Assembly (NCBI GenBank): GCA_963971575.1 | Contig: OZ020611.1 | Span: 8,094,933-8,158,932 of the forward strand | DNA length: 64,000 nucleotides | Source of the DNA: Liopterus haemorrhoidalis | Taxonomy: Eukaryota > Arthropoda > Insecta > Coleoptera > Dytiscidae | Direction: 5' to 3' | In this document: positions 31,145-43,345 of the stretch, one piece after another | How positions within the stretch are numbered: the first letter of the stretch is position 1 | Layout of the letters: each line of letters begins with the position of its first letter | Program-made: the position numbers and the translations under genes | The notes under the pieces: model-generated | The model's database searches: none | Seen by the model: only the letters and a program-made list of their open reading frames with translations | Told to the model about the DNA's origin: nothing

Positions 31145-32660
31145 AGCCCTTGAGCTCCTGGACTAAAAAAACACGTTTGTAGTGTTTTTAATGCACTTTT
31201 GAAACACTTGAAATCCAAAGGTCATAAGCTTTTTTGTAATCATCACTTGTATTTTGAAAGAGTTGACTTTTTTTTAGTTCAACACTTGTATTGTCACAAT
31301 TATGGTATAATTGTGTTCAAATGTCCCAATTCCTTGAGCGGCCTTTAAGCCGTGTAGGACAAGGTTGCTGACGTACGGTATTGGGAATTAAAGAATGTGC
31401 AGAGTGTTGCGTGTTTGTCAACATAAGTCTTGAACCACATTCTGATGTGTTGATAAACATTATTCAATTGTGAAGACTATGGTCTTTAATTGCTGCCAAC
31501 AATTACACAAATGAATAATGTTTCCAAAACAATTGAGGTAGGACCTGACGTCATAGTGTCCTGGTTAACAGTTATAAAATGTTCTTAGGGAATAGAGTTG
31601 CGGTTAGTCATTCTTGGTAGTCAAGCAGTAGTCATTCTTGTGACCAGTCATCAGTCCGTATCACGCTACCCAAGGACCAGCCCAGCTGTTGAAGTCACCA
31701 AAACGAGATGTGAGTGTTGTCTACAGGGCTTCACCATGTGTTCGTCTCGTGCGGATACCTGGGGTGGTACGATCCTGGAGAAGCCGGGGCTAGGAACGAG
31801 ACTTACATCAGCTTCTAACGGACAACACCAGCAGCCATTTTGACCAACAATTGTATTCTGATGTAAATTAATATTATATAATAAATTTTGTAGAAAATAT
31901 TCCATTCTTGACTTCACCCCGTGACAGTATTTTGAAAGGGACAATCTTATTGAAAGAAAATAATTTCTTGAAACGGAAGACCTTTTTTAAAGGGAAGTCA
32001 TGACTCAGTATTTTGGAAGCGAGGACCTTTTTTTAGGCTAACGCTTGTATTTTGAAAGAGACAACTTTTTTTGTTTTAGTCATCACTTGAATTTTGGAAG
32101 CAAGAACCATTTGTTTAGGTCAACACTTTTGAAAAAGACGACCTTTTTAAATGGGACGACCTTATTGAAAAGGACGACATTTTTGAAAGGGAAGAGATTT
32201 TTAAAAAGGAAGACCTTATTAAAAGGGAAAACATTATTGAAAAAAAGACCTTTTTTTGTTTTAGCCTTCACTTGTATTTGGAAGCGAGGACCTTTTTTTA
32301 GGCTAACGCTTGTATTTTGAAAGAGACAACTTTTTTTGTTTTAGTCATCACTTGAATTTTGGAAGCAAGAACCATTTGTTTAGGTCAACACTTTTGAAAA
32401 AGACGACCTATTTAAATGGGACGACCTTATTGAAAAGGACGACATTTTTGAAAGGGAAGAGATTTTTAAAAAGGAAGACCTTGTTAAAAGGGAAAACATT
32501 ATTGAAAAAAAGACCTTTTTTTGTTTTAGCCTTCACTTGTATTTGGAAGCTAGGACCTTTTTTTAGGCAAACACTTGTATTTTGGAAGCGAGGACCTTTT
32601 TTCAGGCAAACACTTGTATTTTGAAAGCGACGCCCTTTTTTAGCCCAACAACTGGGGATC
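31145..32660. repeat. tandem array with 265-bp higher-order period, split by a solo LTR
   Basis: The core phrase GAGGACCTTTTTTTAGG...CACTTGTATTTTGAAAG recurs at ~40-bp scale and shorter ~18-bp phrases (GACGACCTTTTTGAAAAGG-like) recur within it. A 265-bp unit starts at 32015, 32280 and 32545; the first two are nearly identical, with only a few differences. The array continues left to about 31145, where a 635-bp solo LTR is inserted inside one CACTTGTATTTTGAAAG unit. Open frames across the units are products of repetition. The same core phrase lies inside the hAT MITE at 7278-7526. Confidence 0.88.
31292..31926 (+). mobile_element. solo LTR, family B, copy 1
   Basis: The element runs TGTCAC...GTGACA and is flanked by GTAT at 31288-31291 and 31927-31930. 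Removing it restores the array unit CACTTGTATTTTGAAAG, which confirms the insertion. It includes TGACGTCA (31553-31560), a TTATAAAATG TATA-like box near 31573, and AATAAATTTTGTAG near 31882. No primer-binding site or coding region flanks it. The short open frames here are fortuitous. Confidence 0.85.
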
Positions 32661-32886
32661 TTTCAGCCAGGACCCACCCAGGGTTATAAAACTACGGAGT
32701 AGGTAAGCAAGTAAGGGAAGTACAAATCCCACAGATATACATCAATATCAAATGCTTCTCTTTTGCTATAGAATTTGAAGAGTAGTTACCCAATTTTGAT
32801 TATTCTTTCCTAACAATTACATTCTGTATTTAACTGAAAAATTAAACCTCGTTATTTTGTTTAATTATTAAATATCTAACACTATA

Positions 32887-33350
32887 CGTCGCTCAAAAAG
32901 TTTCCAGTCTAACTAAGAAAAACAATTTTGTTTTTAGAAATTCGACTTTATTCATCAACATACTCTCCTTGAAGAGTGATACATTCACTCCAACGCACCT
33001 CCAACTTTTCAAAAAAATAAAATAAATTAAGTTTAAATTCAGCATACCAATCAGTAATAGTTGATTTGCCTGGTGCAGAGTCTATAAAGCTTATCAAGCC
33101 ACTGTTTGGCATCAACAGTATTTTTGCCCATCAGAAAACAATGTTTAATCAACACACGAAATTCTTTTTTATCCATTCTTTTGAAAATTACAATACTGGA
33201 GTCACTAAAACCACTGTAACCTCTAAACTAATTGTCAGAATGTCAATTTTCACACGTATCGTTTGAAAGTTGGTACTAACCATAAATCATATGGGTCTGT
33301 CAACAGTGTTGTCATATATATGTCAGACCGGAGACTAATTGAGTGAAGTG
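32887..33350 (-). mobile_element. internally deleted mariner, ~460 bp
   Basis: On the minus strand the transposase start MDKKEFRVLIKHCFLMGKNT then QWLDKLY...STITDWYAEFK-like sequence joins directly to the family C-terminus EKLEVRWSECITLQGEYVDE and a stop. This leaves about 60 residues and deletes the whole catalytic domain (small frame errors are present). The ends CTCAAAAAGTTTCCAGTCT (left) and, inverted, CTCAATTAGTCTCCGGTCT (right) are TIR remnants next to TA-rich flanks. Exact outer bases are uncertain by a few nucleotides. Confidence 0.78.
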
Positions 33351-33351
33351 A

Positions 33352-35879
33352 TATATTTTTGTACCTTTAATTACTTTAATGGATTTTTTTTGAGTTTCTG
33401 CTATATTTACTGGTTCGTTCAGTGAAATTACATCACATATGGGATTAACTGACATAATATATGTAGAGCAGATATTATGATACCTGTAAATTATAAAATA
33501 GAGGATATTAGGGTACAAACATTATGTAACTAAGGAGTAACTTATGTAACTGGGGGAGATTGAAACATCAGGAACAAATGTAGAAATAAGACATTCGAAT
33601 AACTGAAATCAAGTGTTCAGTCTCGAGAACAACAAGCAAGCAGTTAACAAGTAATACAAGTGGTAAGTACAAAAGCAATTATTTGGAACTGTATGCCCAC
33701 TAAACTGCACAACTTTAGAAACTATTCCACACTCTCCTTGGCTTATTTATTAAATACAGTACTAGAAACACTCCATTTACCAGCAATAGAAAAACTAGTA
33801 ACAAGAATGTTTCTAAGAAAAGCTAGAGGGTACTAATATTTCAATATTTTCGTTTTATTTTCATAACGTAAAATACAGTTTAATTATCCCAATATATGAC
33901 TTCGGTTTCTATTGTTTTTTGTCATCTCTTAGGTAAGTTTTGAACTTACAAAAAAATTAAATTAACCAAATCGAAAGCACATTTCAGCAAAATAATTCCA
34001 AATAAGTTATGGTTTTTATTAGGAGACGGGGAAAATTACGAAAAAGATTAGCAACAAAACACAAATCGCTCGAAAATTGCAGCTTAGTACAGTACATTTT
34101 TTGGCCTATCATTACCCCTAACTGATATCTATGGAACTAAAAAAGTAGCCAATTTTTCTTTATTTTAATAACCTATAAAATATATCAATTATCATATTAT
34201 TTGCACTCCTTGGACCACTTCAGATTTCGAGCACACTTCGCAAACGCTGTCCAGTTAAGAGTTCTGTACCAACCTGATAAATGATAATCCTACTGTGTCA
34301 AATCGAGATAATACCAAGGATGGGTGAACTACACAATTTACTACGGTAGTTAAATTAATTATCTACATCGTTATGTTACTAAATGTCCGTATGTTTAATC
34401 ATAACATAAAATCCGAATGTTTACTTATTGCATTTATAGAGATTCGGTAGGCACAGTAAAAAAAATGACTGTAATTTATGTAATTTAAAAGATTTTTCAA
34501 ATATTTACTATTCCCTGGATATTACGCCTTATGCGGAAGCACTTCCCAACCCAAGTTAAAGACAGTTTACTGAGAAATAAAAGCAAGATGTGGCCTAGAG
34601 TTGTTGGATAGCAAAATGACCTTCCGGCTTTTTAGTGCAGTAAATAGTGTTTATTAAATTAGCATTTTCTGCTCTATTTCGTCGAACAAACAATTGACAA
34701 CTATAGAGCTCGGCAATAACGTTTTTATCATACTGGAGGAGCTCGTAAAAAAACAATCTTTATTTCACACGAATAAGAACCCGAAACTGAGCCGTCGGCC
34801 GAAGAAAATAACAGATTAAAAATGATCGCGACCCCTACGGAAGATAAAAACCACTCTGACCGATGAGGAAATCCACCGTAAAACCTACGTTTCTCAGTTT
34901 GCACCCACCCATCGCGCCAGTTCAAAGCCTTTCGAATTTCGAATTCTCAAAGGTAGAGTAAAACACAGAGTGATACATACATATACTAACAGAAACACAA
35001 TAGCAAATTATAAATAAGGATTTTTTAGGCATGATCTTTAGTTTTTACAGCTGATGTTGATGATTGGCCAAGGTCTACCTACGAATGTATGCATTAACGA
35101 CTCTTAACTTTATCCATTTTTCTGCGTCTGTTATAGATTTCCACAAAAGATGTTTCTTTCGTAACTTGTCAAAGAACAAATTGCATGTTTTGTGCCGACA
35201 TCCATTGCTGTATTGGAAGAGTACATGTGATACTTGATTACCGAACCATTTTTACTCGATTACTCGACCAACCCGCAGCAATTTCGTGAGTCTTCTTGTG
35301 TTTTCGACAGATTATTAATAATTGTTGCTTGCAAATCATCATCATTACATTCGTTCGGCGTTATAGACCGTGATTTCTCACTAATGTTAAAACTTCCGAT
35401 TTAAAAACGTCGAAAACAATATTTGTAAGTACTGTGAAACACCTCCTTCACTAAGAAAAGATCAAATTGATAAGCGTTCTTACAAAAACGCCGCTGTTTT
35501 GGTCTTGTTGAGATTCATACAGTAAGCTTTGTTGATAATGTAGCTTTTCACTCATCATGTTCGGTACTGTTTTGTGTGTGAGGTTAGGTTTATCTTAAAA
35601 TTACATTTCACAAACTTGCGATAAACAAACTATTTCGACACTTAAAAAACTCATAATAACAGGAATTAATTTGAAATGTAAATTTTTGCAGTAGGGCAGT
35701 GAAAAAAATAAATAAAACGATATTTAGTACACACCTAATACAATGATGCACCAATTTACTGATAAAAAATTATAGAGACTTGTCGAAATACGTTTCACCA
35801 ACTAAAACAGCAGGTTAAAATGCTGTATGGCTGATATCTATAATAGCTACACAATAACTACCATTTTCAGGGCCTAACG
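33352..35879. other. no recognisable gene; one LINE tail fragment
   Basis: No supported gene. At about 35336-35378 TCATCATCATTACATTCGTT and CGGCGTTATAGACCG resemble the inverted 3' end of the LINE at 24382 (TCATCATCATCATAGTTGGC). A sequence CAAGTG|GTAAGT near 33658-33668 looks like a splice donor, but no exon could be supported. Confidence 0.35.
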
Positions 35880-36140
35880 TCAGAACTTTTATACTGTTGC
35901 AAGACTTGGCTCGTTACAGAAGCGATCAAGAAAAAAGAGCAAATATTTGTAAATAGATGTTTTGGAAAATCCTTCGCATTTTTTTTGCCACGTATTATTC
36001 TACGTTATTAAAAACGCAGAATTAGAGGAAAAACTGGCTAAATAGACATCAACTTGCAAATAAAAAGAACAAAGTATGGTTGACTAGGGCACACTCTTCT
36101 AGAAGCTCCTAACGAGGTATGTCACTATGCATTAACACTC
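35880..36140 (+). pseudogene. LINE (RTE-like) reverse-transcriptase C-terminal relic
   Basis: One frame reads ELLYCCKTWLVTEAIKKKEQ then IFVNRCF, and a later frame INLQIKRTKYG and LGHTLLEAPNEVCHYALTL. These match the LLYG.ETW...IQ.FVN.CLR...INW...RKWGWIGHTLRK segment of LINE ORF2 proteins. Several frameshifts and stops are present. It is a different lineage from the 10.6-kb LINE. Confidence 0.75.
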
Positions 36141-36279
36141 TGAGCGTCGCTCAACACTGTCAAAAATAAATACACGGAACTCTCAAAATTAAGATAAATT
36201 ACTCTTCAATAACATCAGTGACCCGAAGCCACTGGCAGACGCATGATTTATATGGAAAAAATTTATTGACAAAATCTTA

Positions 36280-36400
36280 CGATGATGAACATAGTTTGAT
36301 GATGAACATGGATCGATGATGAACGTAGCTCGATGATAAACATGACTTAATGATGAACATGGCTCGATGATGAAAATGGATCGATGATGAACATCCATAC
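36280..36400. repeat. 17-18-bp minisatellite
   Basis: About seven imperfect copies of GATGATGAACATGGATC run head to tail with a period of 17-18 bp. Minus-strand frames give a repetitive peptide and are not genes. Confidence 0.85.
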
Positions 36401-37179
36401 TTAATGAAGAAGATTCCGTAATCTGATAAAAAAAAAAATACCCTTCTAACGAACAATTTGACTAACATATTTTTTTCGCAATAATTTTTCCGCCCTCAAC
36501 GATTTGGAATCTGGCTAACGAATCTAACAAAAATACGGCCGGTTTGATGCCGAAGTTGATGTTGCGAAGTATGTTATTGTAAGTATATCAAAAATCTCTT
36601 CAAGGGTATCCTTAAAAACAGGACACCAGCTAACATTGAAGAAATTCTTCACATCTCCTCCAGTCAAAATACCAAGAACTGAGAGAAAGAGACAGAGAAT
36701 TCCTGAGATTTCTGGAACAACTCCAGGAAAACTGAATGGAGACATCTTGAAAATGACTCTTCCAGCAACTAAAAATAATGGACACTGTAAATTGTGAACT
36801 GAAACAGTGAATCTTTAACTCAGTAAATCTTCCTTTTGGGAACATTGGGGAATGCATGAAAAGGTTTTTTAATTAAAATATATGGCAAAATCGTGATTAG
36901 TCTAACAAAATATTCGTACTACGAATCACCTCGTGGAACAAACTAAATTCGTTAAAAGAGGTATTCCTATACTTTACTCGTCTATACTTCTTTACGTCGA
37001 AACTTGAAATCGAATCTTAAGCAATTAAATCAGAACATTGGAAAAATTTTGTACATGACATTTAATTAGCGAAATTTGCTGCTTGCTGAAATTATACTTA
37101 TTTGCCACATATTTTTTTTTTACATTTTTACGGTATTAGTAACAAAGTAAGAACTCATTGAATTTGAATATATTATTTT

Positions 37180-37577
37180 GGTAACCGACGAGTTCATCGA
37201 AAATCAATTCATCGAATATCAATTCATCGGAAATCAATTCATCGAAAATCAATTCATCGAAAATCAATTCATCGAATGATCAATTCATCGAAAAAAAATA
37301 TTTTGTAAATATTTGAGAGGAATGCCGAGGGGATCGGAAAGTCAAAAGAGCAGTGGTCAATAAAAGTAGACAGACTAAGAAATAATTGCGTAATTTTTTT
37401 TATATGGTTTAAAAAAAGGTAAATGAAGTGACATAGTGTTTGAATATAAATAAAAAAATATAATAAGAAAACTTATTTAATAAAAGAAATAAATGTTTTG
37501 TTTTTAAGGTTTAATAAGGTTTAATTGATATTCGATGAATTGATTTTCGATGAATTGATTTTCGATGAACTTACCGT
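37180..37577. mobile_element. foldback-like element with 15-bp tandem repeats in its arms
   Basis: The left arm (37190-37290) is about six copies of the 15-bp unit AAAATCAATTCATCG. The right arm (37522-37572) is three inverted copies of it. GGTAA at the left edge is mirrored by TTACC at the right edge. The ~230-bp centre is AT-rich and non-coding. Inverted repeats made of short tandem repeats are the layout of foldback elements, but I cannot assign a family. Confidence 0.72.
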
Positions 37578-38599
37578 GAATCATTAGTTTACCGTGTCAA
37601 TAAGTCAAAATTTGAGTGAGAATATCTCAATGTTTAGGAACAATCTGTAATATGTGTCAAAAAAAAAATTAGAAATAAATTGCTAATATAAAACTGATCC
37701 ACCTACAACAGGTATTTCCAGATATTAAAAAGCTGCCGCATTAACTCTTTCAAATATGAGAGCAAACAAAATAAGTATATTGTATCTACATAAGAACAGC
37801 AAAAATTGCTATAGCCAAAAATAAAAAAAAAGCAACCTGGTAGGGCTTTATACAGACAGGCTAGAGCTGCTAAGCTCATATGTAGGTTTGGGTCTGTATT
37901 TAGGTTTAGGGTTTTCCTGTACGAAGTGCAATCTAGTGACAAATTGAATACAGCACTATGAACGGACACTTATAGAGCGTGCCATAACTTATAAACGCAA
38001 ACTCCAGATCTGCTGCCAGATTGTGCCTATAACTATCTCTGCGCTATTTATGGAAAAATTTCGTATCCAGAATTGGCGTCTCCAGTCATGAATGAGCCCT
38101 GTCTCGCAGAAATTTGTGAAATATTTTAATAGCGAAATGCTGTCGTCAGTTCGACGAAGCCGTTATATATACAATTAAACCTGCTAATGTGTCCATCCGC
38201 GTTAGTTAATCACCTGTTTAAATTGACATTTGGAAGGTCCTTGCAAAATAGTGCAATACCTTCTTGCGCAACAGACCACCTACCTAAGCTGACAAAGTTA
38301 AGCTGGTATCTTCAGTAGATACCTTAGCCAGATTTGACAATAGTTATTTACGTATACATTGAAAGTGAAAATTTACACCCGCGGACAAAGTTTGAGGCTC
38401 AACTCGTAGCTTTATTTGTCCAGAAGTGTAAACTTTTATTCTGCCTGTGGTACGGTACGTATGTACAACACAACTGGTAGTTTTATATTTATTTTTAATA
38501 TTTTATAAAGTAGCGGTTATGGAATTAATTTGGTTTTGATCTGTAAATAAGAAATATGAAAATAACAATAAAAAAATCTTATTTATTTTATGGAAAATT
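37578..38599. other. no recognisable gene
   Basis: AT-rich sequence with no supported coding region or repeat. Confidence 0.35.
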
Positions 38600-38740
38600 G
38601 GATCAGCAACGAAGTTGCTACCGGATGGAAACAAAAAATTACTTTGGCCGTCACAGTCACCGGAAGTGGAACTCATCGAAAACATTTGGTCAATCATTAA
38701 GTATAAGCACCAGAAACATAAAGCCGACTAGGCAAATTAT
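38600..38740 (+). pseudogene. Tc1-like transposase C-terminal fragment
   Basis: The frame reads KLLWPSQSPEVELIENIWSI then IKYKHQKH. This is the WPSQSPDLNPIENLW box of Tc1-family transposases, with the last catalytic Glu in the IEN position. Relatives have D-L-N-P where this copy has E-V-E-L. No upstream transposase is recognisable nearby, so this is a short fragment. Confidence 0.75.
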
Positions 38741-38744
38741 TAAT

Positions 38745-40535
38745 AATAAATCTCCACAGTTCTAATCAAGTAGTGTCAGTGTAATTTATCCAGTTAATAC
38801 AATAAATACTTCCAGTATTTTAGATTTTTAAATTTATAATTATTATGTAAAGGGAATATTCGGCAGCTAGTCACATATTTTTATTTTCCCGACTCTCTTT
38901 GGTGCTCTTGCCTGATAAGAATCATTCGTGCGCTTTCCTTTCACCGCATGTGATGTGCCATTGTACATAGTCTTATATAACTAATATTTTAAGTAATGCG
39001 AAAGGGAATTTTATTTTGGACCATGCTATACCGTTGTGAGTTTGTGGTCCTCAATTTTCCACACAGGCTCTTGGTACAGCAGAAATATTCAAGGGGTCCG
39101 TTTCTACGCAACACATTAACATTCAATGTTAAGTTCCATTCCTTGTCTACGCCCATTTTATCCGAACGAGCGCGGCCAGCATCACGGTCTGCACTATAAG
39201 CCGCTTCTCCTGATCAAGTACACGAGCTATGCTGATTACGCTTTAATCAGACTGCATGAGTATACATTTTTAGAGTGATGTATTTTTCCTACAACCAGAT
39301 CAAAGAAATACATATGATCACCTAATTTGAACTTTCCAGGTCTAATCGTCTGGCCACAATTGAATTTCATGGTTATATCTACGAAATCCTAACAAAGAAA
39401 GGAAAAGTGTCATAGAAGGAATAAAGCGGCAGACCAGCAACCACAATCAATAATGTTCATTTTACAATGAGATTAAAAAAGAGGTAGATGGAATAGTTCC
39501 TATACCTACTTATATTATTAGAGGCTAGAGCCCGAGATATTTTTTTTTACGGCCTGATAAGAATTTGTTTACTGCCCTGGGAGATTTTTTTTTGGCAACG
39601 GCTACGGCTCGGACCACAACCAAAAAACATTGATAACTTCTAGGTTAGTTCTCATCAAAACAATTGTAATAATAACAACTTCATAATTGAAAAGAAAAAA
39701 GTAATTTGTTATCTAAATAAATTTAATAGTGTATCCAAAATACCGAGTATTATTCTAACTATTTCAATCTCTGTGAAGAATTTAAGCCGCAATTACACTG
39801 TAATACAAGTGGCAGAAAGTTTGTGTTATATGTGCGAACAATACTTTAGTAGGCCTCAAGTTGCCGCATTGTACAAAGCCAGCTTGAATTCAACCCATTG
39901 TTCTTAACTCTGGGTTTTAACTCATTCAGAATAGTAATGCTTAGACTTTAATTGCCAGAGCTTAACACCACTCCTGTTATGTTTGCCACCTATTAATATA
40001 TAATAACTTGCAACGTACACAAAAATAAAGATTCAAATCTCTATAGGATTCTCACGACAAAGGTGTATATTTACTTAATATCAACTTCATCTGTTATCTT
40101 TCAAATTTTTAACCATTAAAGAGAACATTTGAAAAGGAAATTAGGAAACATTAAAAAAGATAAAGTGTACTACATTATTTCTACTGTAATTAACATATTT
40201 CAAGAAAAATTTTCTACAATTGTCAAACATAATGACAAATGAAACACTGTATAATAACTGAGTAGTTAATTTTAGAACAAAATGAAAAGAAATATTAGAG
40301 GCACATAAAATGGGGTAGGTGCTAAAAGTTTCATGCCAAATTATTTTTCAGGCGTGATAGAAATAAAACACTTATTTCACACACACGACTTCTGTCCGCA
40401 GTTCAAAATAAAAACGCGTGACCGGCTGTAACACCTTTTGGAACCTTTGCCGTGTCAACCACACGAAATTTAAAGTCGATAGAAATGATAAAACTATGGA
40501 CCTGGACCATGTCAAATAAAGTATCCATGGCAAAA
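38745..40535. other. no recognisable gene
   Basis: AT-rich sequence. A 67-residue frame at 38996-39199 and an 89-residue minus-strand frame at 40372-40641 show no family resemblance and the second overlaps a mariner relic. Confidence 0.35.
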
Positions 40536-40539
40536 CGCG

Positions 40540-40690
40540 GCTAAAGAAAACAACGGTATCCAAGTCGGTCAAGAAGAGCATGGAAACGATTTTTTGGGAT
40601 TCAAAAGAAGGCTGGCTGTACAAGTTATGTGACACCATCAAGGAGAGTTGGCACCGAAAGCTTAGCCACGGTATTCGCCTTTTAAAGGTT
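40540..40690 (+). pseudogene. mariner transposase core fragment
   Basis: The frame reads KSMETIFWDSKEG, matching the VMAT.FWD..G strand of mariner catalytic domains, and RKLSHGIRLL shortly after, which resembles the segment leading to the HDN motif. It ends just left of the hAT element at 40707 and may have been cut by it. Only this short part is supported. Confidence 0.5.
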
Positions 40691-40774
40691 AAAGTGAGCT
40701 ATATACCAGTGTTTCTCTACCGCTGGTTTACACTCCGCTGCCGGTCTGCGGATTTTTTAAATTTTAAAAACATA

Positions 40775-41679
40775 CGAGGTCTGTTCTAAAAGTATTGCGA
40801 ATTTTGAATTTCTGCGGGTTACGTATATTCGATTTTCAATTTTTTTGTGGCGTTTTGTTGGTACTCATGTCTCTCACTTATGCCGACAAGTTTGGCCATT
40901 TTGAATGTTCAGTTAATTTTTGACAGTTGCTTTGCTTGCACGTGTTTTGGCTCGACTTCTTTGCCTATACCAAAAAATGGATCAAAGAATCTGTATCAAA
41001 TTTTGTGTGAAAAACAAAATTAAGTGCGCGAACGCATTCCGAATGTTGACTGTGGCATATGGTGAAGCTACCTTGGACCGAAGCAACGTTTATCGGTGGT
41101 ACAAAATGTTCTCAGAGGGCCGAGAAGATGTGAATGACGAAGAGCGTGCCGGACGCCCGAGCACGTCAACAACAGACGAAAACATTGATGAAGTGAAGAA
41201 AATAGTATTGGCCAATCGTCGAATCACTGTTAGAAAAGTTGCTGAGGACCTAAACATATCGATTGGCTCATGCCATTCGATTTTTACCAATGATTTGGGC
41301 ATGAGACGGGTCGCCGCGAAATTCGTACCAAAATTCGTCGTGTTTTTTTGGCCAAAAACAACATACTAATAATGCCGCAGCCACCGTATTCCCCAGATCT
41401 GGCCCACTGTGACTATTTATTGTTCCCGAAACTGAAGAAAGTTCCATGAAAAGACGACGCTACGCTACGAGTGAGGAGATAAAGACGGCATCGAAAGCGG
41501 AGCTGAACAAGATAACAAAACATTATTTTTTCAAGTGCTTCGAGGATTGGAAAAAACGTTGGCACAAGTATATAATATCTGGTGGGGATTACTTTGAAGG
41601 GGACAAAATAGATATTCATGAATAAATAAATAATTTTTGAAAAAACACAAAATTCGCGATACTTTTTGAACAGACCTCG
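40775..41679 (+). mobile_element. internally deleted irritans-type mariner with intact ends
   Basis: The ends CGAGGTCTGTTCTAAAAGTA (40775) and, inverted, CGAGGTCTGTTCAAAAAGTA (to 41679) are nearly identical ~27-bp inverted repeats, each flanked by TA (40773-40774 and 41680-41681). The element is 905 bp, shorter than a full ~1.3-kb mariner because the middle of the transposase gene is missing. Confidence 0.92.
40977..41625 (+). pseudogene. mariner transposase with catalytic core deleted
   Basis: From the ATG at 40977 an N-terminal DNA-binding half is open (MDQRICIKFCVKNKIKCANA... EGREDVNDEERAGRPSTSTT... RRITVRKVAEDLNISIGSCH) to AAKFVPK near 41325. It then joins, out of frame, to FLAKNNILIMPQPPYSPDLA with HCDYLLFPKLK, carrying the third catalytic Asp. 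After a small frame error, an open C-terminus from 41446 ends FEGDKIDIHE and a stop at 41623-41625. About 160 residues, including the first two catalytic Asps, are gone. DNA-binding could in principle survive in the N-terminal fragment; catalysis cannot. Confidence 0.88.
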
Positions 41680-42772
41680 TATATCTAATAGAGTAATATT
41701 TTTTGTAAAATAATTTATGGCTAGTAGATCTTGTACATAAAATTATAACTGTTTACGTGTAAGAAGAGATCATCTATCGTCCTCTCTACTATGTAGTGTA
41801 TCTATGTTAGACAGTAGCCTGTTGTTTTTATTTATTTTTTTTTCATCGGATCGCTTGCGATTACGTTATTTGAAAAAAAAACCGTATTTTGGTCTTTTAA
41901 TTATGTATTTTGATATTTTAATATTCTTTTATCGTGTTTCCTATGTAAGTTTTGTCCATCATTTATATGAACCCTCTTATGCAATAGACTGTGATGAGTA
42001 TTTCTACTCCATTTTCTATTTCTATAATTATTTTCTACTCCATACATAACCTGTTCAGGTTTTCACCATTTTCATGATTTTATGCACGATCTTGTACCTT
42101 GGAACAACAAGTCTTTGTACTGGGAATTCTGTTCCCACAATCTAAAGTAGTTATATTTGTCAAACTTTTTAAAACTACTATAAAACTGCTGTTTCCGAAC
42201 TTAGAAATTATTAAATGAAAACGAATTGTTATTTTTGTCATAACAATATTACCTTTTTGTAATTCAATTATAAATATTTAGGAATTATTTGACCCATCTT
42301 CACTGTTATAAATAATAAATTCTTATTATTTATACTAACTAAAATTAATAAATGGTTCAAGGTACAAGAGGGTATATTTCAAGGTACATGACCATTTTAC
42401 CACAGAACACTTTGCAAGAGTTTAGAAAATAATTTTAAAAATAGTAAAGAAAAGATATAATTAAACAAAAAGTACACCATTTAATAAAGGAAACAGTAAA
42501 GGTTATTTTACATAACCATAAAATTTTGAAAACAATTATCTAGACTATGATAATTTAGAAAACGTAAAAAGTTTTCCAAAGTACAACAGTTCCTCCTACT
42601 AGTTACTAAATTAATTTACTTTTTAATAGTAATCTGCAATAGACAATAAATTATACTATACAGTTCTACAATAAATTATACTTTTAAAGTAATATTTTTA
42701 CTGGTCCGCGTAAAAATAGAGTCTTTTCGTCGGTCCGACGTAAGATTTGAGTTGTAAAACACTGCCATACAC

Positions 42773-43345
42773 GATCAAACTTGCGCAATGACTAGTCTTA
42801 ACTTGTCTTGGTCATACACGATACAACTATTTTGTTAAATTACAATTCAGTTGTGATATGTTCTGTGTTAAGATGTCCTAAGAAGCTACTTGTTTAGCTA
42901 TTGTAATTGGCAGTGCTACCGAAACGAAAAAAATTTCAAAACGAAAAAGGCTTTGAATAAAAGACTGCTTGACGGAAAGGTGGGATTTTGGTCATATAAG
43001 TTCGCACATATAACGAAAATCTAATAACCGAGCTTCAGATTATTTTATCTGTTGTCTTAATTTTTGGTTGATTGCACATTTGGTCATTGTCATGACAATA
43101 GCACTCGGAAACGCAACGAAATAACTGCACTAAACTACTGATATAAATATTTGGGACTAAAGAGCGTCCAAAAAATTCTAAACATAGCGATCCAAGAGCC
43201 AAATTATATGGTTCGTAGATCCATGTGATGGCTACGTTGAATTCAGGGCACCACTTTGCTACTAAAAAAAAACGTCTCACAATGTTCGATGAGAGGCTGG
43301 TCAATACTGAATACGAATATTTTGCGACATTTAAATAACAGTAGA
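42773..43345. other. no recognisable gene
   Basis: AT-rich flank between the hAT at 40707-42764 and the mariner at 43346. CATACACGAT occurs twice (42766 and about 42812), which is a minor direct repeat. Confidence 0.35.

Larger units (their letters stand above)
40707..42764. mobile_element. non-autonomous hAT element containing a mariner
   Basis: The left end CAGTGTTTCTCTACCGCTGG (40707) and the right end GAGTTGTAAAACACTG (to 42764) are hAT-type, similar to the element at 15966-16394. The flanks CTATATAC (40699-40706) and CCATACAC (42765-42772) agree at six of eight positions, as expected for an old target duplication. Subtracting the 905-bp mariner leaves about 1.15 kb of AT-rich non-coding sequence. 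The pairing of these two ends is my inference. Confidence 0.6.

Noticed and set aside
31598..31944. Overlapping 81- and 92-residue frames on opposite strands
   Set aside because: Both lie wholly inside or at the edge of the solo LTR, and the paralogous LTR at 59943 does not keep the same frame.
32045..32624. Two near-identical ~100-residue lysine-rich plus-strand proteins
   Set aside because: They are two units of the 265-bp tandem array, with low-complexity A/T-rich codons and no start context or family.
33600..33670. First exon with a splice donor (GTGGTAAGT)
   Set aside because: The donor word is good, but no coding frame, acceptor or neighbouring exon could be supported.
37190..37290. 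CRISPR-like repeat array
   Set aside because: The 15-bp units are contiguous without spacers, the sequence is eukaryotic, and the same units occur inverted 230 bp away.
40920..41369. Host helix-turn-helix regulator of 149 residues
   Set aside because: The frame is the N-terminal half of a mariner transposase between matching terminal inverted repeats with TA flanks.
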